A stretch of 64,000 nucleotides of DNA, taken from Pseudomonas sp. 5P_3.1_Bac2. GTDB lineage: Bacteria; Pseudomonadota; Gammaproteobacteria; Pseudomonadales; Pseudomonadaceae. How positions within the stretch are numbered: position 1 is the stretch's first letter; each line of letters begins with the position of its first letter. A model generated the notes under the pieces. It had not been told where the DNA came from. It did no database searches and saw only the letters and a list, made by a program, of their open reading frames with translations. The translations under genes and the position numbers were made by a program. Of the stretch, positions 56,301-63,900 are shown in pieces. Where the stretch lies: the NCBI RefSeq assembly GCF_025465995.1, contig NZ_JANLNY010000006.1, forward strand, positions 992,001 to 1,056,000, given 5' to 3'.

Positions 56301-56304
56301 CTAA
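47374..56304 (+). CDS. Giant autotransporter (type Va) with repeat passenger
   Basis: A 2976-residue protein with a GTG start chosen for GAGGAG 6 bases upstream. A signal peptide cleaved near APSAMAAC is followed by a beta-helical passenger to about residue 2590 built from autotransporter-associated repeats (pattern GTGTLTLSG..NTYSGGTTLNAGTLVLGN). A helical linker (about 2600-2690) leads to a C-terminal barrel (about 2700-2976, opening GVGWFSALGG and ending LSFSLGF). Three copies of a W-rich module (near residues 954, 1679 and 2229) mark super-repeats. No protease or esterase motif is seen; adhesion or aggregation is the likely role. Two cysteines lie near the mature N-terminus and two just before the barrel. 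Confidence 0.9.
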   Translation: MGTGSALSLTSKRTRLSTAVSLAILGLCTVMPAPSAMAACTPNIPILGETVNCNGTDQQNFASSASNLTVNVIGSAIVSSDGSGDPVLQLTGSNNIVVNSGQIYPSYSGQQSLPTTGLKVGNSSTQNITISNNPTGSISGTGANPGASIVDLKGMALDVEAGAGGKVTIVNHGTIFTNVIVGGTLEVANMPTVAVYGGAQVEMFNTNTAYGRIAFQASAEGNTFTNSGSLGGSLSMGAGGGNNRFNAITGSGVQASGVSGASSVTVASNPNLVFLAPGIVDGGAGGSNTLALQNAIGGGSGSGGSGTIFAANFLNFSNLLVQSGSWTVSGALLTGATTSTRLSGGALWVNNSGVFGTGIVNANGATLSSFAASTLILANDINLEVNALSGINGLTVSGSNNITLSGVISGDGTSPLTKTGTGVLRLDGTNTYSGGTALNAGSLIIGSSQALGTGAVSAATGTRIDSGATATLSNIINLTGTVNFGGTGNLTLSGALLGNASAVLNKDGAGTLVLSNASTYGGGTTLAGGTLLVGNNTSLGGGALTVSGPSSLGATQSVMLNNAVALNSNLTVSGDFALRLNGNITGGAANKLIKSGLGNLTLTGTSNFQGGVELNGGTLTVATNSGALGSGALTATGDSRLAYTTAQVSSTSIAINSDVTLEFANDVQIIHMGQITGTATSTLVKSGTEELMLFNANAFSGLLDVRQGTVTAAVANALGNNPNLLVGSGATVALTASNSINSLSGAGQVTVIAGSTFTVGAGNASSTFSGALSGLGALTKSGTGTLTLSGISGLSGNTTVSAGRLNIASSGSLASNLVTVANGATLGGSGTLTGGVTINSGGHLAVTSGSTLNTGTLTLASGSNLDIGLGTPTIATPMLNVTGNVAINNSTFNFSDAGGLANGTYRLINYTGTLNYGGANPGIFPADVVLGQITLSMDNVAKTANIVVNSSALAIQYWDGISLAGNGAVEGGSGVWNATNTNWTKSSGAINGVWTGVSAVFQAASGTVVIEGSQSVSALQFKTDGYALTAGTAGSLNLINGTGGSALVIVDSGLTALIEAPVGGTGKLQKSGAGSLVLAGSNSYTGGTSLSAGTLVLRNNSALGSSALSLASGTYLRTDISDVQLSNGMVFSGVSNIQVDAGTTLTLNGAVSGAGGLFKIGTGTLALNGNNSQLGNIWLNAGGLVLGNSGALGAGELYTSGGTTLDSSLPGAGALVGNNVALNSDLTVLGTRDMSLSGIVSGSGNLIKNGASTLSLTGSNTLNGTVTLNQGTLRLGQNTSLGNTTLTVGGASTLQAAANIALSNAVTLNSELTVAGSSDLTLNGVVSGAGGLVKDGSGMLTLSGNNLFQGNTTLNAGTLVLGNANALGAGRLDVAGTAALESSSALTVGNDVAISGNLTVQGSNNLTLDGSVTGMGSLTKAGTGTLTLNGGNGFYGIYNINGGRLISNTNVTLGEPNAINVAAGATLQLIAGAATDQLNGAGNVQLDAGEFRVDEGTFSGALSGNGTLYKNGSGTLLLSGNSNLTGATTVAGGTLRVNGNLGSASVSVENGATLAGSGAVGGAVTVANGGHLGLAGGSVLTLGNLGLNSTANLDVALGTATPGAAGLANVIGNLTLDGKLNITNTGGFGIGVYRLFDYGGLLIDNGLQLNGLPIGIPANELKLQSSVANQINLVVGGSADIRFWDGSQLTGNGTVEGGSGTWNSTNSNWTTSNAILNGAWNNTFAVFQGAAGTVSVDGNQSVNGLQFSNDYTLTGGSAGELQLVNGIGGYTAVRVDSGKIASLDVNLSGAGMLNKLDSGTLVLNNANTYSGGTQLNAGTLVLGNAGALGSGSLTTFAGATLDSNTALSLSNTLNLNGALTLGGSHDLVLNGLVLGNGALVKNGSATLTLNQGNNYAGTTLNAGTLLLGHNAALGTGQLTVAGVSKLASSAAMSVGNAIHLDSRLTLASQHDLTLSGALSGNGTLLKQGVNNLNLTGSSNFNGTYQIDAGRLNLQGSNTSSAAQVLLNAAGTLGVDSHNSVARLDGLGTVALANNSLFSVAAGNFAGALGGNGSLVKTGSGTLNLSGSSQFSGSTEVAAGTLALASSATLNTSALSVASGATLSGTGNIGSAVTVADNAHLLISSGNTLTTGNLSLGANANLDALLGAPITGAPGMLKVNGDLALDGILNIRDAGGFGLGVYRLADYSGTLTDNGLSLGNLPGSTAANQLQVQTSIANQINLVVEASSGSALQFWNGNNNQSTGIIHGGDGVWGDASNWSNANGSQNSTWDSQFAVFGGIGGTVTVLGQQAFSGLQFLSNGYQLIGAQGNGLNPINSSAGSAAVIRVDNAVSVLISAAMGGQGGIEKLDSGTLILTGSNSYSGGTTVSGGTLQGNSNSLQGSILNNADLIFQQNVNGTFSGTLNGTGTAFKRGAGTLLFTGDHSFSGTFIIQEGVLQVGQMLASAPPVAARTRMALFAAPLSTTLAADVVVANGAGLTGTGTVNSVINKGTVQPGPNGNLSVTGNFTNESNGTLSIALTPLPTSYLAVGGSANLAGTLNLLAPAAYTGDTTYTLLSAAGGINGKFASNNLDSLGGASNLAFIDTTLTYGSHDVSLSVARNDVAFADVARNDNQRSTAAALDSAAAPATLRSTITSMDRASAQAAFASLSGEIHASTASALVEDSRYLRNSVNDRMRQGDCSNLALRNALAPASAQSSSSGCQGQGVGWFSALGGRSQDDGSAANASTERDLSGFMLGYDNNLNEQWRAGIAAGQTNTSLKASTLNSDSKIDSYHLSSYLSYQLDAFAARLGIGYTWHNIDSKRQVAAGAYSEQHKGKYKAETAQVFSELAYTTQVAGVALEPFAALAYVDQRSAKGKEHGGAARLEAQVQHEQLFSTLGLRVAKPLTLANGTELTPRASIGWRHAYGDTTPDADLRFVDGGAAFSNQGVPIAKDAAVLEAGLDVSVGVAGKLGLGYSGQLSSDNRDHALTLSFSLGF
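49800..54480 (+). repeat. Three long super-repeats in autotransporter passenger
   Basis: A composite unit recurs: a NGATL.GSG...GGHL segment, a GxYRL.(D/N)Y segment, a QINLVV or NIVVNSSA segment, an xxFWDG/YWDG..GNG.VEGGSG.WN module, and then short GTL repeats. The tryptophan modules start near 50236, 52411 and 54061, so the units are about 2.2 and 1.65 kb long. The copies are diverged, not identical. Confidence 0.75.
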
Positions 56305-56314
56305 GGCCCATAAA

Positions 56315-56344
56315 AAACTCCGCCAGACTCATCTGGCGGAGTTT
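56315..56344. terminator. Bidirectional intrinsic terminator
   Basis: Perfect 13-bp stem AAACTCCGCCAGA / TCTGGCGGAGTTT with a 4-base loop, between the convergent autotransporter and TolC genes. Read on the minus strand it is followed by six T; on the plus strand by GTTTCTC. It should end transcription in both directions. Confidence 0.88.
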
Positions 56345-56439
56345 CTCAATGCCTGCCCTGCACTTCTGCCCGTAAAGCTGCTAAGTGAAATCACCGCGCC
56401 ACAGACTGGCTTGAGTCTCGTGGCGCTTGCGCATGCGGG

Positions 56440-57915
56440 TTACTGTCCCCAACTCTGCTCGGTCTGCTGCAAGGCGCTGGCGATGGTTTGCAGGTTGTTG
56501 TCGGCCAAGGTGTCAGGTAGCGGATCGCTGCCAGAACTGACGTAAAGCTGCGCGTAGGCATTGCGCAGTTCGGCGTATGCCAGATCGCGCTTGAGCTGTG
56601 CTTGCAGGCTGTTCAGCTCGCCCTGAATCAGCTCCAGCTCGCCGATGTTCTGCGTTTTGTAGCGGTTACGCAGTTGCTCGGCGATCTGGCTGTCGAGGCT
56701 GGCCAGCTCTTCGCTGGTGCGGAATTGGCGCACGGCCTCGTTGTAGTTCGCATTGGCCACATACAGCTGTGCCAGAACCGCCATGGACAGCGCCTGACGC
56801 CGGGCCGCTGCGACATCCTCCCCCGCCTCGGCGACTTTGATGGCTGCCGGTGCAGACAATAGGTGGAGCAAATTCCAGGTGATTTTCACCCCGTAATCGG
56901 CCCAGCTCTGGTTGGTCAGGTAGGAGTTGCTGTCGTAATGACCGCCTAGAGAGAACTCCAGCCCCGGCAGCATGCGCAGCATGGCCTTACGGGTTTCTGC
57001 GGCGCTGATACGGGCTTGGTAATCCTGCTCACGCAGTTCTGGGCGGCTGGCCAGTGCTTGCTGTTCAAGCGCCGCGAAATCGGCCTTGAACTCCGGCACC
57101 TCGTAGCGTTCGCCAACCACCAGACTGTAATCCGTATTCAACGGCAGGTTGACCAACGCGGCCAGCTCAGTTTTCGCCAGCGCCAATGTCCGGCGTTGCT
57201 CTTCCAGCTGGCGGGTGGCTTCGATCAGGGCGCGTTGATAGCTCAGCACCTGCACCGGGTCGCCAAGACGCTGTGCGGCCATATTCTGGCTATTGTCGCG
57301 GGCCGTGTGGATGCGTCCCACCAGCCCGTCGATCTGCTTCAGCAGGCGCTCAGCCGCCACTGCGCGCCAGTAGGCTGAACGCACATCCTGAGTGATGGTG
57401 TGAATCACTTTACGCCGGCGTTCTTCGACAATCAGACGCTGATCGGCTTGCTGCTTGGCGCTGACGTAGCTGACCCCAAAATCGAGCACGTTCCAGACCA
57501 TGGTCAGGTCTGCCACACCACGATCACGGTCTTGCGAGGTGGACGGCTCAAGGGACTGAGTGCCAGTGCGGATGCTTTCACTGCTGGAGGCGCTGACATT
57601 GTCACGCCCGGCGTAACCCGCGGCCAACGCCATGCGCGGCAACATATCGAAGCGGGTCAGATCAAGCTGACGCTGTGCCAGCGCCTCTTCCATGATCTTC
57701 AGGCGTGCTTCAAGGTTGTACTTAACCGCACGAGCCATGGCCTGATGCAGGGTCAGCGGGCCACTCAGTGGCTCTTGATCCTTGAACATAGTGGCCAGAT
57801 CAGCACGGGCGCGCTCTTCGCTGACGCTGCGCTCAATGGGCTGACTGGTGACAGCACAACCGCTGATAGCCAAAGCCAGCAGACTGGTAGCGAATAGTTG
57901 ATAGGTCTTATTCAT
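56440..57915 (-). CDS. TolC-family outer-membrane lipoprotein
   Basis: A 491-residue outer-membrane efflux/secretion protein of the TolC family. It starts with a lipoprotein signal ending ISGC (Cys20) and contains the two internal repeats with long helical segments (LHQAMARAVKYNLEARLKIMEEALA cut here as a motif near residue 57; ALEQQALASRPELREQDYQARISA near 285). It begins 50 bases after the adhesin stop on the same strand, so it is probably the outer-membrane channel of that adhesin's type I secretion system. The ABC exporter and membrane-fusion partners are not in this window. Confidence 0.88.
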   Translation of the reverse strand: MNKTYQLFATSLLALAISGCAVTSQPIERSVSEERARADLATMFKDQEPLSGPLTLHQAMARAVKYNLEARLKIMEEALAQRQLDLTRFDMLPRMALAAGYAGRDNVSASSSESIRTGTQSLEPSTSQDRDRGVADLTMVWNVLDFGVSYVSAKQQADQRLIVEERRRKVIHTITQDVRSAYWRAVAAERLLKQIDGLVGRIHTARDNSQNMAAQRLGDPVQVLSYQRALIEATRQLEEQRRTLALAKTELAALVNLPLNTDYSLVVGERYEVPEFKADFAALEQQALASRPELREQDYQARISAAETRKAMLRMLPGLEFSLGGHYDSNSYLTNQSWADYGVKITWNLLHLLSAPAAIKVAEAGEDVAAARRQALSMAVLAQLYVANANYNEAVRQFRTSEELASLDSQIAEQLRNRYKTQNIGELELIQGELNSLQAQLKRDLAYAELRNAYAQLYVSSGSDPLPDTLADNNLQTIASALQQTEQSWGQ

Positions 57916-57965
57916 GAATAGGCCGCCCCCTGGTACGGCCTTGTTGTGTCAGTGTGTGCTGTCGT

Positions 57966-60900
57966 TTATGCCCGGTTACCGATCTGTGCCGGTTGAGCTA
58001 ATGCCATAGCCAATTCGCGTACTTGACGCTGGTCAGCCTCGTTAAAGTCGTGCAATTGTTGGCCCAACGTCGGTGCCCCAAACACCCCGCGCAGCCCTTG
58101 GTTGATGTCCACCGGACGCCACTGGCTACCGTTGAACACACTCATTTCGCCGACACCCGGCACGTCGCTGCTAAAGATGCTGGCGAAGGTGCTAGTGCCG
58201 AACACTCCACCGTCCCCACCGCCAAAGCCCAGCAATCCAGCTGAGTCGCCCAGGCCCGAATGACTGCCGCCAAATACCTGGGCGATGAAGCTCGGCGCGC
58301 TGCTGCCGTTGCCGAGGAAGATGATGCCCAGCGGCTGCAAGTCGCCGCCTACCGTACGCACTTCAAACAGCGAAGCTGGAGTCAGAGGCGACGTCCCCCC
58401 CACAAACAGCCCTGCTACAACCGGTGGTGTCACGGGCGCAGCAGGCGTTGCGGAGGTAGCCGCAGGAGTAAGCCGGTAATTCAGATCCCCCACATCCTGA
58501 TCGCGTGTGACTTGCTCAGGCCCTTTCAGGGAGTTCTGCAGGGTGTTGCCGAGCGCATCGCGCACACCACTGCCCGGCGCATTCAGGCTCAGGCTGAGGC
58601 TGCCTGAGCCGCGAATATCAGCCACCACGATGCGGTAGGTTTTCCCGTCGATCTGTTGTACTGACTGCACGGTACCGCTGGCATTGCCGGTGGCAGACAG
58701 GGAGAAGTCAGGCACATCCACACCGCTGACGGTTTCATCGAAACTGAGGATAAAACTCATGCTGCGCTCAGCCGCTGTAGGGGCTTTCTCCAGCACGAGA
58801 GCGGTGGCCAAAGGTGCTTTGGCATCCAGCACAATGCCGCTGGTATCGGCAATTTGGCTCAGGTGCAGATTGGCCTCATTGCCCAGCGCATCACGCAGTG
58901 TGCCGCCGTTAACGTCAATCGCCGGGCTCAAGGCAAAGCTTGGCTGCCCCGACATTCCGCTGCTGACAGTAAGGCGGAACACCAACGCAGTACTGCCTGA
59001 ACCTGACACATAGTCGGCGTAGGCAACTTGGCCGTTGTCCAAGGTAATCGCCAGGCGCGGGGTACCGTTGCCACTGGACACCAGCACGGCTTCGTTGGTA
59101 TTGACGGTAAAGTCCAGGGTCTGCCCGGCTACATATGTGCCATTGGCCGGTACGCTGACGCTGCTGACCGATGGCGCAACCCGATCAATGCTGTAGCTGC
59201 TGCCCGCCAAGCCGCCCACCAGCGGGTTGCCCGCCGCGTCGGTGATACCCGTTGCGCTGGTGTTCAGATCGAGGCGCACCTCACCCTGTCCGCTCAGGCT
59301 GTCGACCACGACACGGTAGGTGTAAGCGTTGACCCGCTCCACCGAGGCGATGCGGCCACTGGCCGAGCCGCTGAAGGCCAGCGAGAAGTCGGCGCTGTCG
59401 ACGCCGGACACACTCTCGTCGAAGGTCACGGTGTAGCGCACCGAAGCACTGTTGGTCGGGCTGAGGTCGACGCAGACGATGTCGCCGACCTGCGGTGCCA
59501 CGGTGTCGATGACCACGCCGGACGCCACGCCCTGAGTGTTAAGCGCCAGGTTCAAGGCGTTGCCGGCAGCGTCGCGCACGGTCGCGCCGTCGAGGTCGAG
59601 CGTACCGCCCAGGCCTATGCCGCCACTGGCGTTGTTGCTCGGCGCGACGGTGTACTCGAACACCAGCGCATTGCTGCCGCTGCCGGACACATAGGTGGCG
59701 TAGCGAGTCACGCCGCCGATGTTCAGCGCGATACGCGGAGTGCCGCTGCTGGTGTCGACACTGACCGTTTCGCTGACGTTGATGGTGAAGCGCAGCACGT
59801 CGCCGGCGTTGTAGACGCCCGGCGCCGGCAGGCCAACGGTGGTGACGGTCGGGACCACGGCATCGACCAGCACGCCGTCGGTTGCCGAAACACCGTTGAG
59901 GGCCAACTGCGCATCGTTGCCGACAGCGTCACGCAAGGTCGCGCCGTTGAGATCGATAGTGCTGCCTAGGGTGATGCCATTTCTGTCCACTTGCCCGCTA
60001 GCCACGGTCAGACGGAACACCAGGGCGCTGGTGCTGCTGCCGGAGACGTACTCGGCGTAGGCGATGCCGCCGGTGTCTAGGGTCACGGCAATACGCGGAG
60101 TGCCACCGGCGGCGTTGACGCTCACTGCTTCAGTGAAGTTCACGGTGAAGTCCAGGTTCTGGCCGAGGCTGTAGGTGCCATTGGCCGGAATGGCGACGTT
60201 GCTGATGGTCGGCACTACGCCATCGATGACAATGTTCTGCTGGCCGGCCAGGGAGCTGGCACTGCCCACGCTCGGCAGGGTCAGGATCGCCCCGAAGCCC
60301 TGGGCGCTTTGCAGCACCGCGCCGTTCAGCGACAGCGCCGTGGTGCTGGCGTAATCGAGGTCGGCACTGAGGTCGCCGGCCTGCACGGTATAGCGGAAGG
60401 TCAACTGGTTGCTGCCCGAGCCGCTGATATAGACAGCCTGACGGTCGATCACGCCGGTTTCCAGCAACAGCGTCGGGCTGCCGGACGTCAGATCGAGCAG
60501 CACGTTGCTGTCGAAGTTGAGCACGATGTCGATCTGGTCGCCGACCTTGTGCGCGCCGTCGCTGCCCGGTGCCGCCACCACGCCGGTGATCTTCGGGTTG
60601 AGCGGCGAGATGGTGATCGACAGGGTATCGGTGTCGCTCTGGTTGCCACCGCTGCCGCTGGAGCCTTGGTCGTTGCTCCCGAAGGTGATCGAGCCGGTAC
60701 CGTTGAAGCCGGCCTGCGGCGTGAAGGTCAGGCCGTTCAGGGCGGCGTTGATGGCCGCCAGGGTGCCGGTGAAGACCATCGCCGTGTCGTTGGTGCCATC
60801 GCCGGTGGTGAAGCTCAGACCGACGATCGAGCCCAGGGTCATCTGCCCGTTCACCGAGGTCAGGGACACGAACATGGTATTGCCACCGGCATCCACGTCG

Positions 60901-63900
60901 CTGATGGTGATCAGGTTGCCGTTGCCGCTGTTGAACACCAGCGAACCGTCTTGCAGCACGGTCTGGGCCGCCGGGATGCTGATGACCGGCGCGTCGTTCA
61001 CGGCGTTCACGACCAGGCTGACGGTCTTGCTGTCGGTCTGCGCGGAACCGCCGGTGTTGCCGTTGTCGCTGATGGACACGGTCAAGGTGACGGTGCTGGT
61101 GCTGTTGAGCGCGGTCTGGAATTTGACGGCGGAGGCGGCGATGAAGGCGTTGATATCGCTCAGCGAACCGGACAGCGACAGCGATCCGGTGCCCGAGCCC
61201 AGCACCGTGACCCCGCTGCCGGACGTCGCAGTCAACGTACCGCTGGGCACCGAGAACGTCGCGGTGACCGAGGCGCTGCCAGCATCGACATCGCTGAAGC
61301 TGATGGCTGTCAGTGCACCTGGGACATCCTCGACCACGCCGATCGATGCCGGCACTGTCGCCACCGGTGCATCGTTCACCGGGTTGACGGTGAGGGTCAT
61401 GGTGGTACTGGTGATGCTGACGCTGCCGGTATCGACACTGATGGTCAGGGTCACGTTGGCGGTGGCGTTGGCCGCCGTGGTGTAGCTCAGCTTGTTGCTG
61501 GCGATGAAGCTGTTGATGTCAGTGATGGTGCCGGTCAGGATCAGCGCGCTGGACGTACCGCCCACGGTCACGCCGCTGCCGCTGTTGGCCTTGAGCGTGC
61601 CCGAGGCGACACTCAGGGTCACGGTGGCATTGCTGGAATCGACATCGCTGATGCTGATCAGGTTGATGACCGAGGCAATGTCCTCGACCACCTGGGTGTT
61701 CGACGGCGCCGTGATGATCGGCGAGTCGTTGACCGCGACGATGGTCACGTTGCGGGTCACGGCGTTGGAGTCCAGGCTGCCGTCATTGACCAGGAACGTC
61801 ACGGTGCGGGTCGCAACGACCGGGGTATCCGAGGTATTGGTAAAGGTCACGGCGCGCAGCGCCGCCTGGAACTGCGCCTGGGTCGCGGTACCACTGGCGG
61901 AGGTCAGGGTCAGGGTGCCCAACCCGCTGTCCCAGGAGCCGGTGATATCGCCGTACAGCGCCGCGTCGTTGTTGTTGAAGCCGAGCAAGTCCTGGCCGGT
62001 GGCATAGTTGGAAGTCAGCTGCGCCGTGGCATAGGCGATGCCCGGGCCGTCCGTGTCGGTCATGACGAGGGCGCTGTCGACCACCACTGGGGTAGAGGTG
62101 ACGTTGTTGCCTTCGGTCCAGGTCACGGTACTGCCGGTGCTGCCCAGGCTCGGCGCATCGTTGACCGCGGTCACGGTCACGCTGGCCGTGTCCAGGGCCG
62201 TGGAGAACGCGGTGGTGCCGCCGGCAATGGAGGCATCGGCCTTGGTGCCCTGTTGTCCGGCGCTGGCGCCGCTCTGGTCCCAGGCGCGGAAGGTGACGCT
62301 GGCACTGGTGCCGTTGCTGCCGTCCGGCACGAAGCGCACGTGATCGCTGGCACGCAGCAGCAGCGCACTGCTCGCCGACACGCTGCCGACGTTGCTCCAG
62401 GTGCTGCCGTCGAGGCTGTACTGCCAGGTGCCGTTGCCGCTGTTCAGGCTGGTGATGGCGATGCCTTTCAGGGCGCCGGTATCGACGTCGGTGTAGTTGG
62501 CGCCATACAGCGAACCGACTAGGACGCCGATGTTGTTGATCGAGCCGTCGGTCAGGCCTGGCAGGGTCGGCGCGGCAGGGGTGAGCACCGGCGCGTCATT
62601 GACAGAAGTGACGGTGAGCGAGGCCGAGGCGGTGCCTGCGGAGAACGCGGTGCTGCCGCCGGAGACACGGGTGTCGGCGGTACGCGGCACGCCACTGGAG
62701 GACGCCAGACCACTGGTCTGGTCCCAGGCGCGGAACGTCAGGGTCGCGGTTTCGCCGTTGGCACCGTTGGGGACAAAGCGCACGTACGTGGTTTGCGCCA
62801 GCAGCAACGCGGCTCCGTTGGACACCGTGCCGAAGTTGCTCCAGCCGGTGACCCCATTGGTGGAGTACTGCCAAGAGCCGCTGCCGCTGACCGCGGTCAC
62901 CGCGATACCCTTCTGGGCGCCGGTGTCCAGATCGCCGTAGGTGAGGCCAGCCAGTATCGTGGCTATCGAGGTTCCAGTGGAGATGGTGTCTTCGTCCGTG
63001 CCCGTCAGAACGTAAGGCCCACCGCTCAGGGTCGGAGCATCGTTCACCGACACCAGGGTCACCACGCTGGCGATCGACAGCACGCCGATTTCAGTCCCGC
63101 CGCTGTCGTGAACGGCCGTCAGGGTGGCGGTGCGTGAAACGCCCTGCGGGCTGTCGCTGTCGTTGCGGTAGGCGATGTTGTTGACGATGGTCTGCGCCAG
63201 CGCCGTGGATAGCCCGGCATGGGTGACGGTCACGGTGGCGGTACTGCCGGAGACGGCAACCGACACGCTCAGGCCGTTGGTACCCGTGGTCACCGACGTC
63301 AGGTTGGTGAGGTTGACAGTGGTGCCGTCGATGACCAGCTTTTCCAGGCTGCCATCGGCCAGGTTGCTGACCTGCACGATCAGCCCGGTGATGGTCTGCC
63401 CCGCTTCGATGGTACTGATGGCGGTGCCGTTGAAGAGCACCGTCGCCGCACCGTTCTCGGTGAAGGTAGGGTTGACGCCGGTGGCGGTCAGGGTCGGTGC
63501 GTCGTTGACCGGGGTGATGCCTACGGTGACCGAGGCCGCAGCGCTGGTGGCGCCGATGCCATCGCTGATGATGACCTGCACGGTGCGCGCCGGCGTGGCA
63601 ATGTCGGCATCGTTGCTGTTGCGGTAGCTCAGGTTGCGCACCAGCGCAGTGACGGCAGTGGCGTCCGCGGCGCCGTTGAGGGTGATCACCAGCGGGCTGC
63701 CCGCTGTGCCACCGGTGAAGGTGCCGATCTGGACGCCGCCATAAGAGATGTTGCTGCCAGAGACGCTGATCTGCGTGGGGCCGGTGCCCTCGTTGACAAC
63801 AAACAGGACGTCTTCAGCGGACACACCGTTGCTGGTAATCGACGCAGTAACGGTGCCCCCGCTGAACAGAGTGGTGTCGGCATCGGTGACGATGGCGTTG

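Noticed and set aside
47374..56304. Short regular repeats suggestive of a CRISPR-like or satellite array
   Set aside because: The repeats are in frame, diverged and encode beta-helix coils; there are no constant repeats with unique spacers.
60309..62522. 737-codon plus-strand open frame opposite the adhesin
   Set aside because: It is a frame shadow of the repeat adhesin: its composition (His/Arg/Gly/Ala-rich) mirrors antisense reading of Val/Asp/Thr/Gly repeats and it has no recognisable domain.
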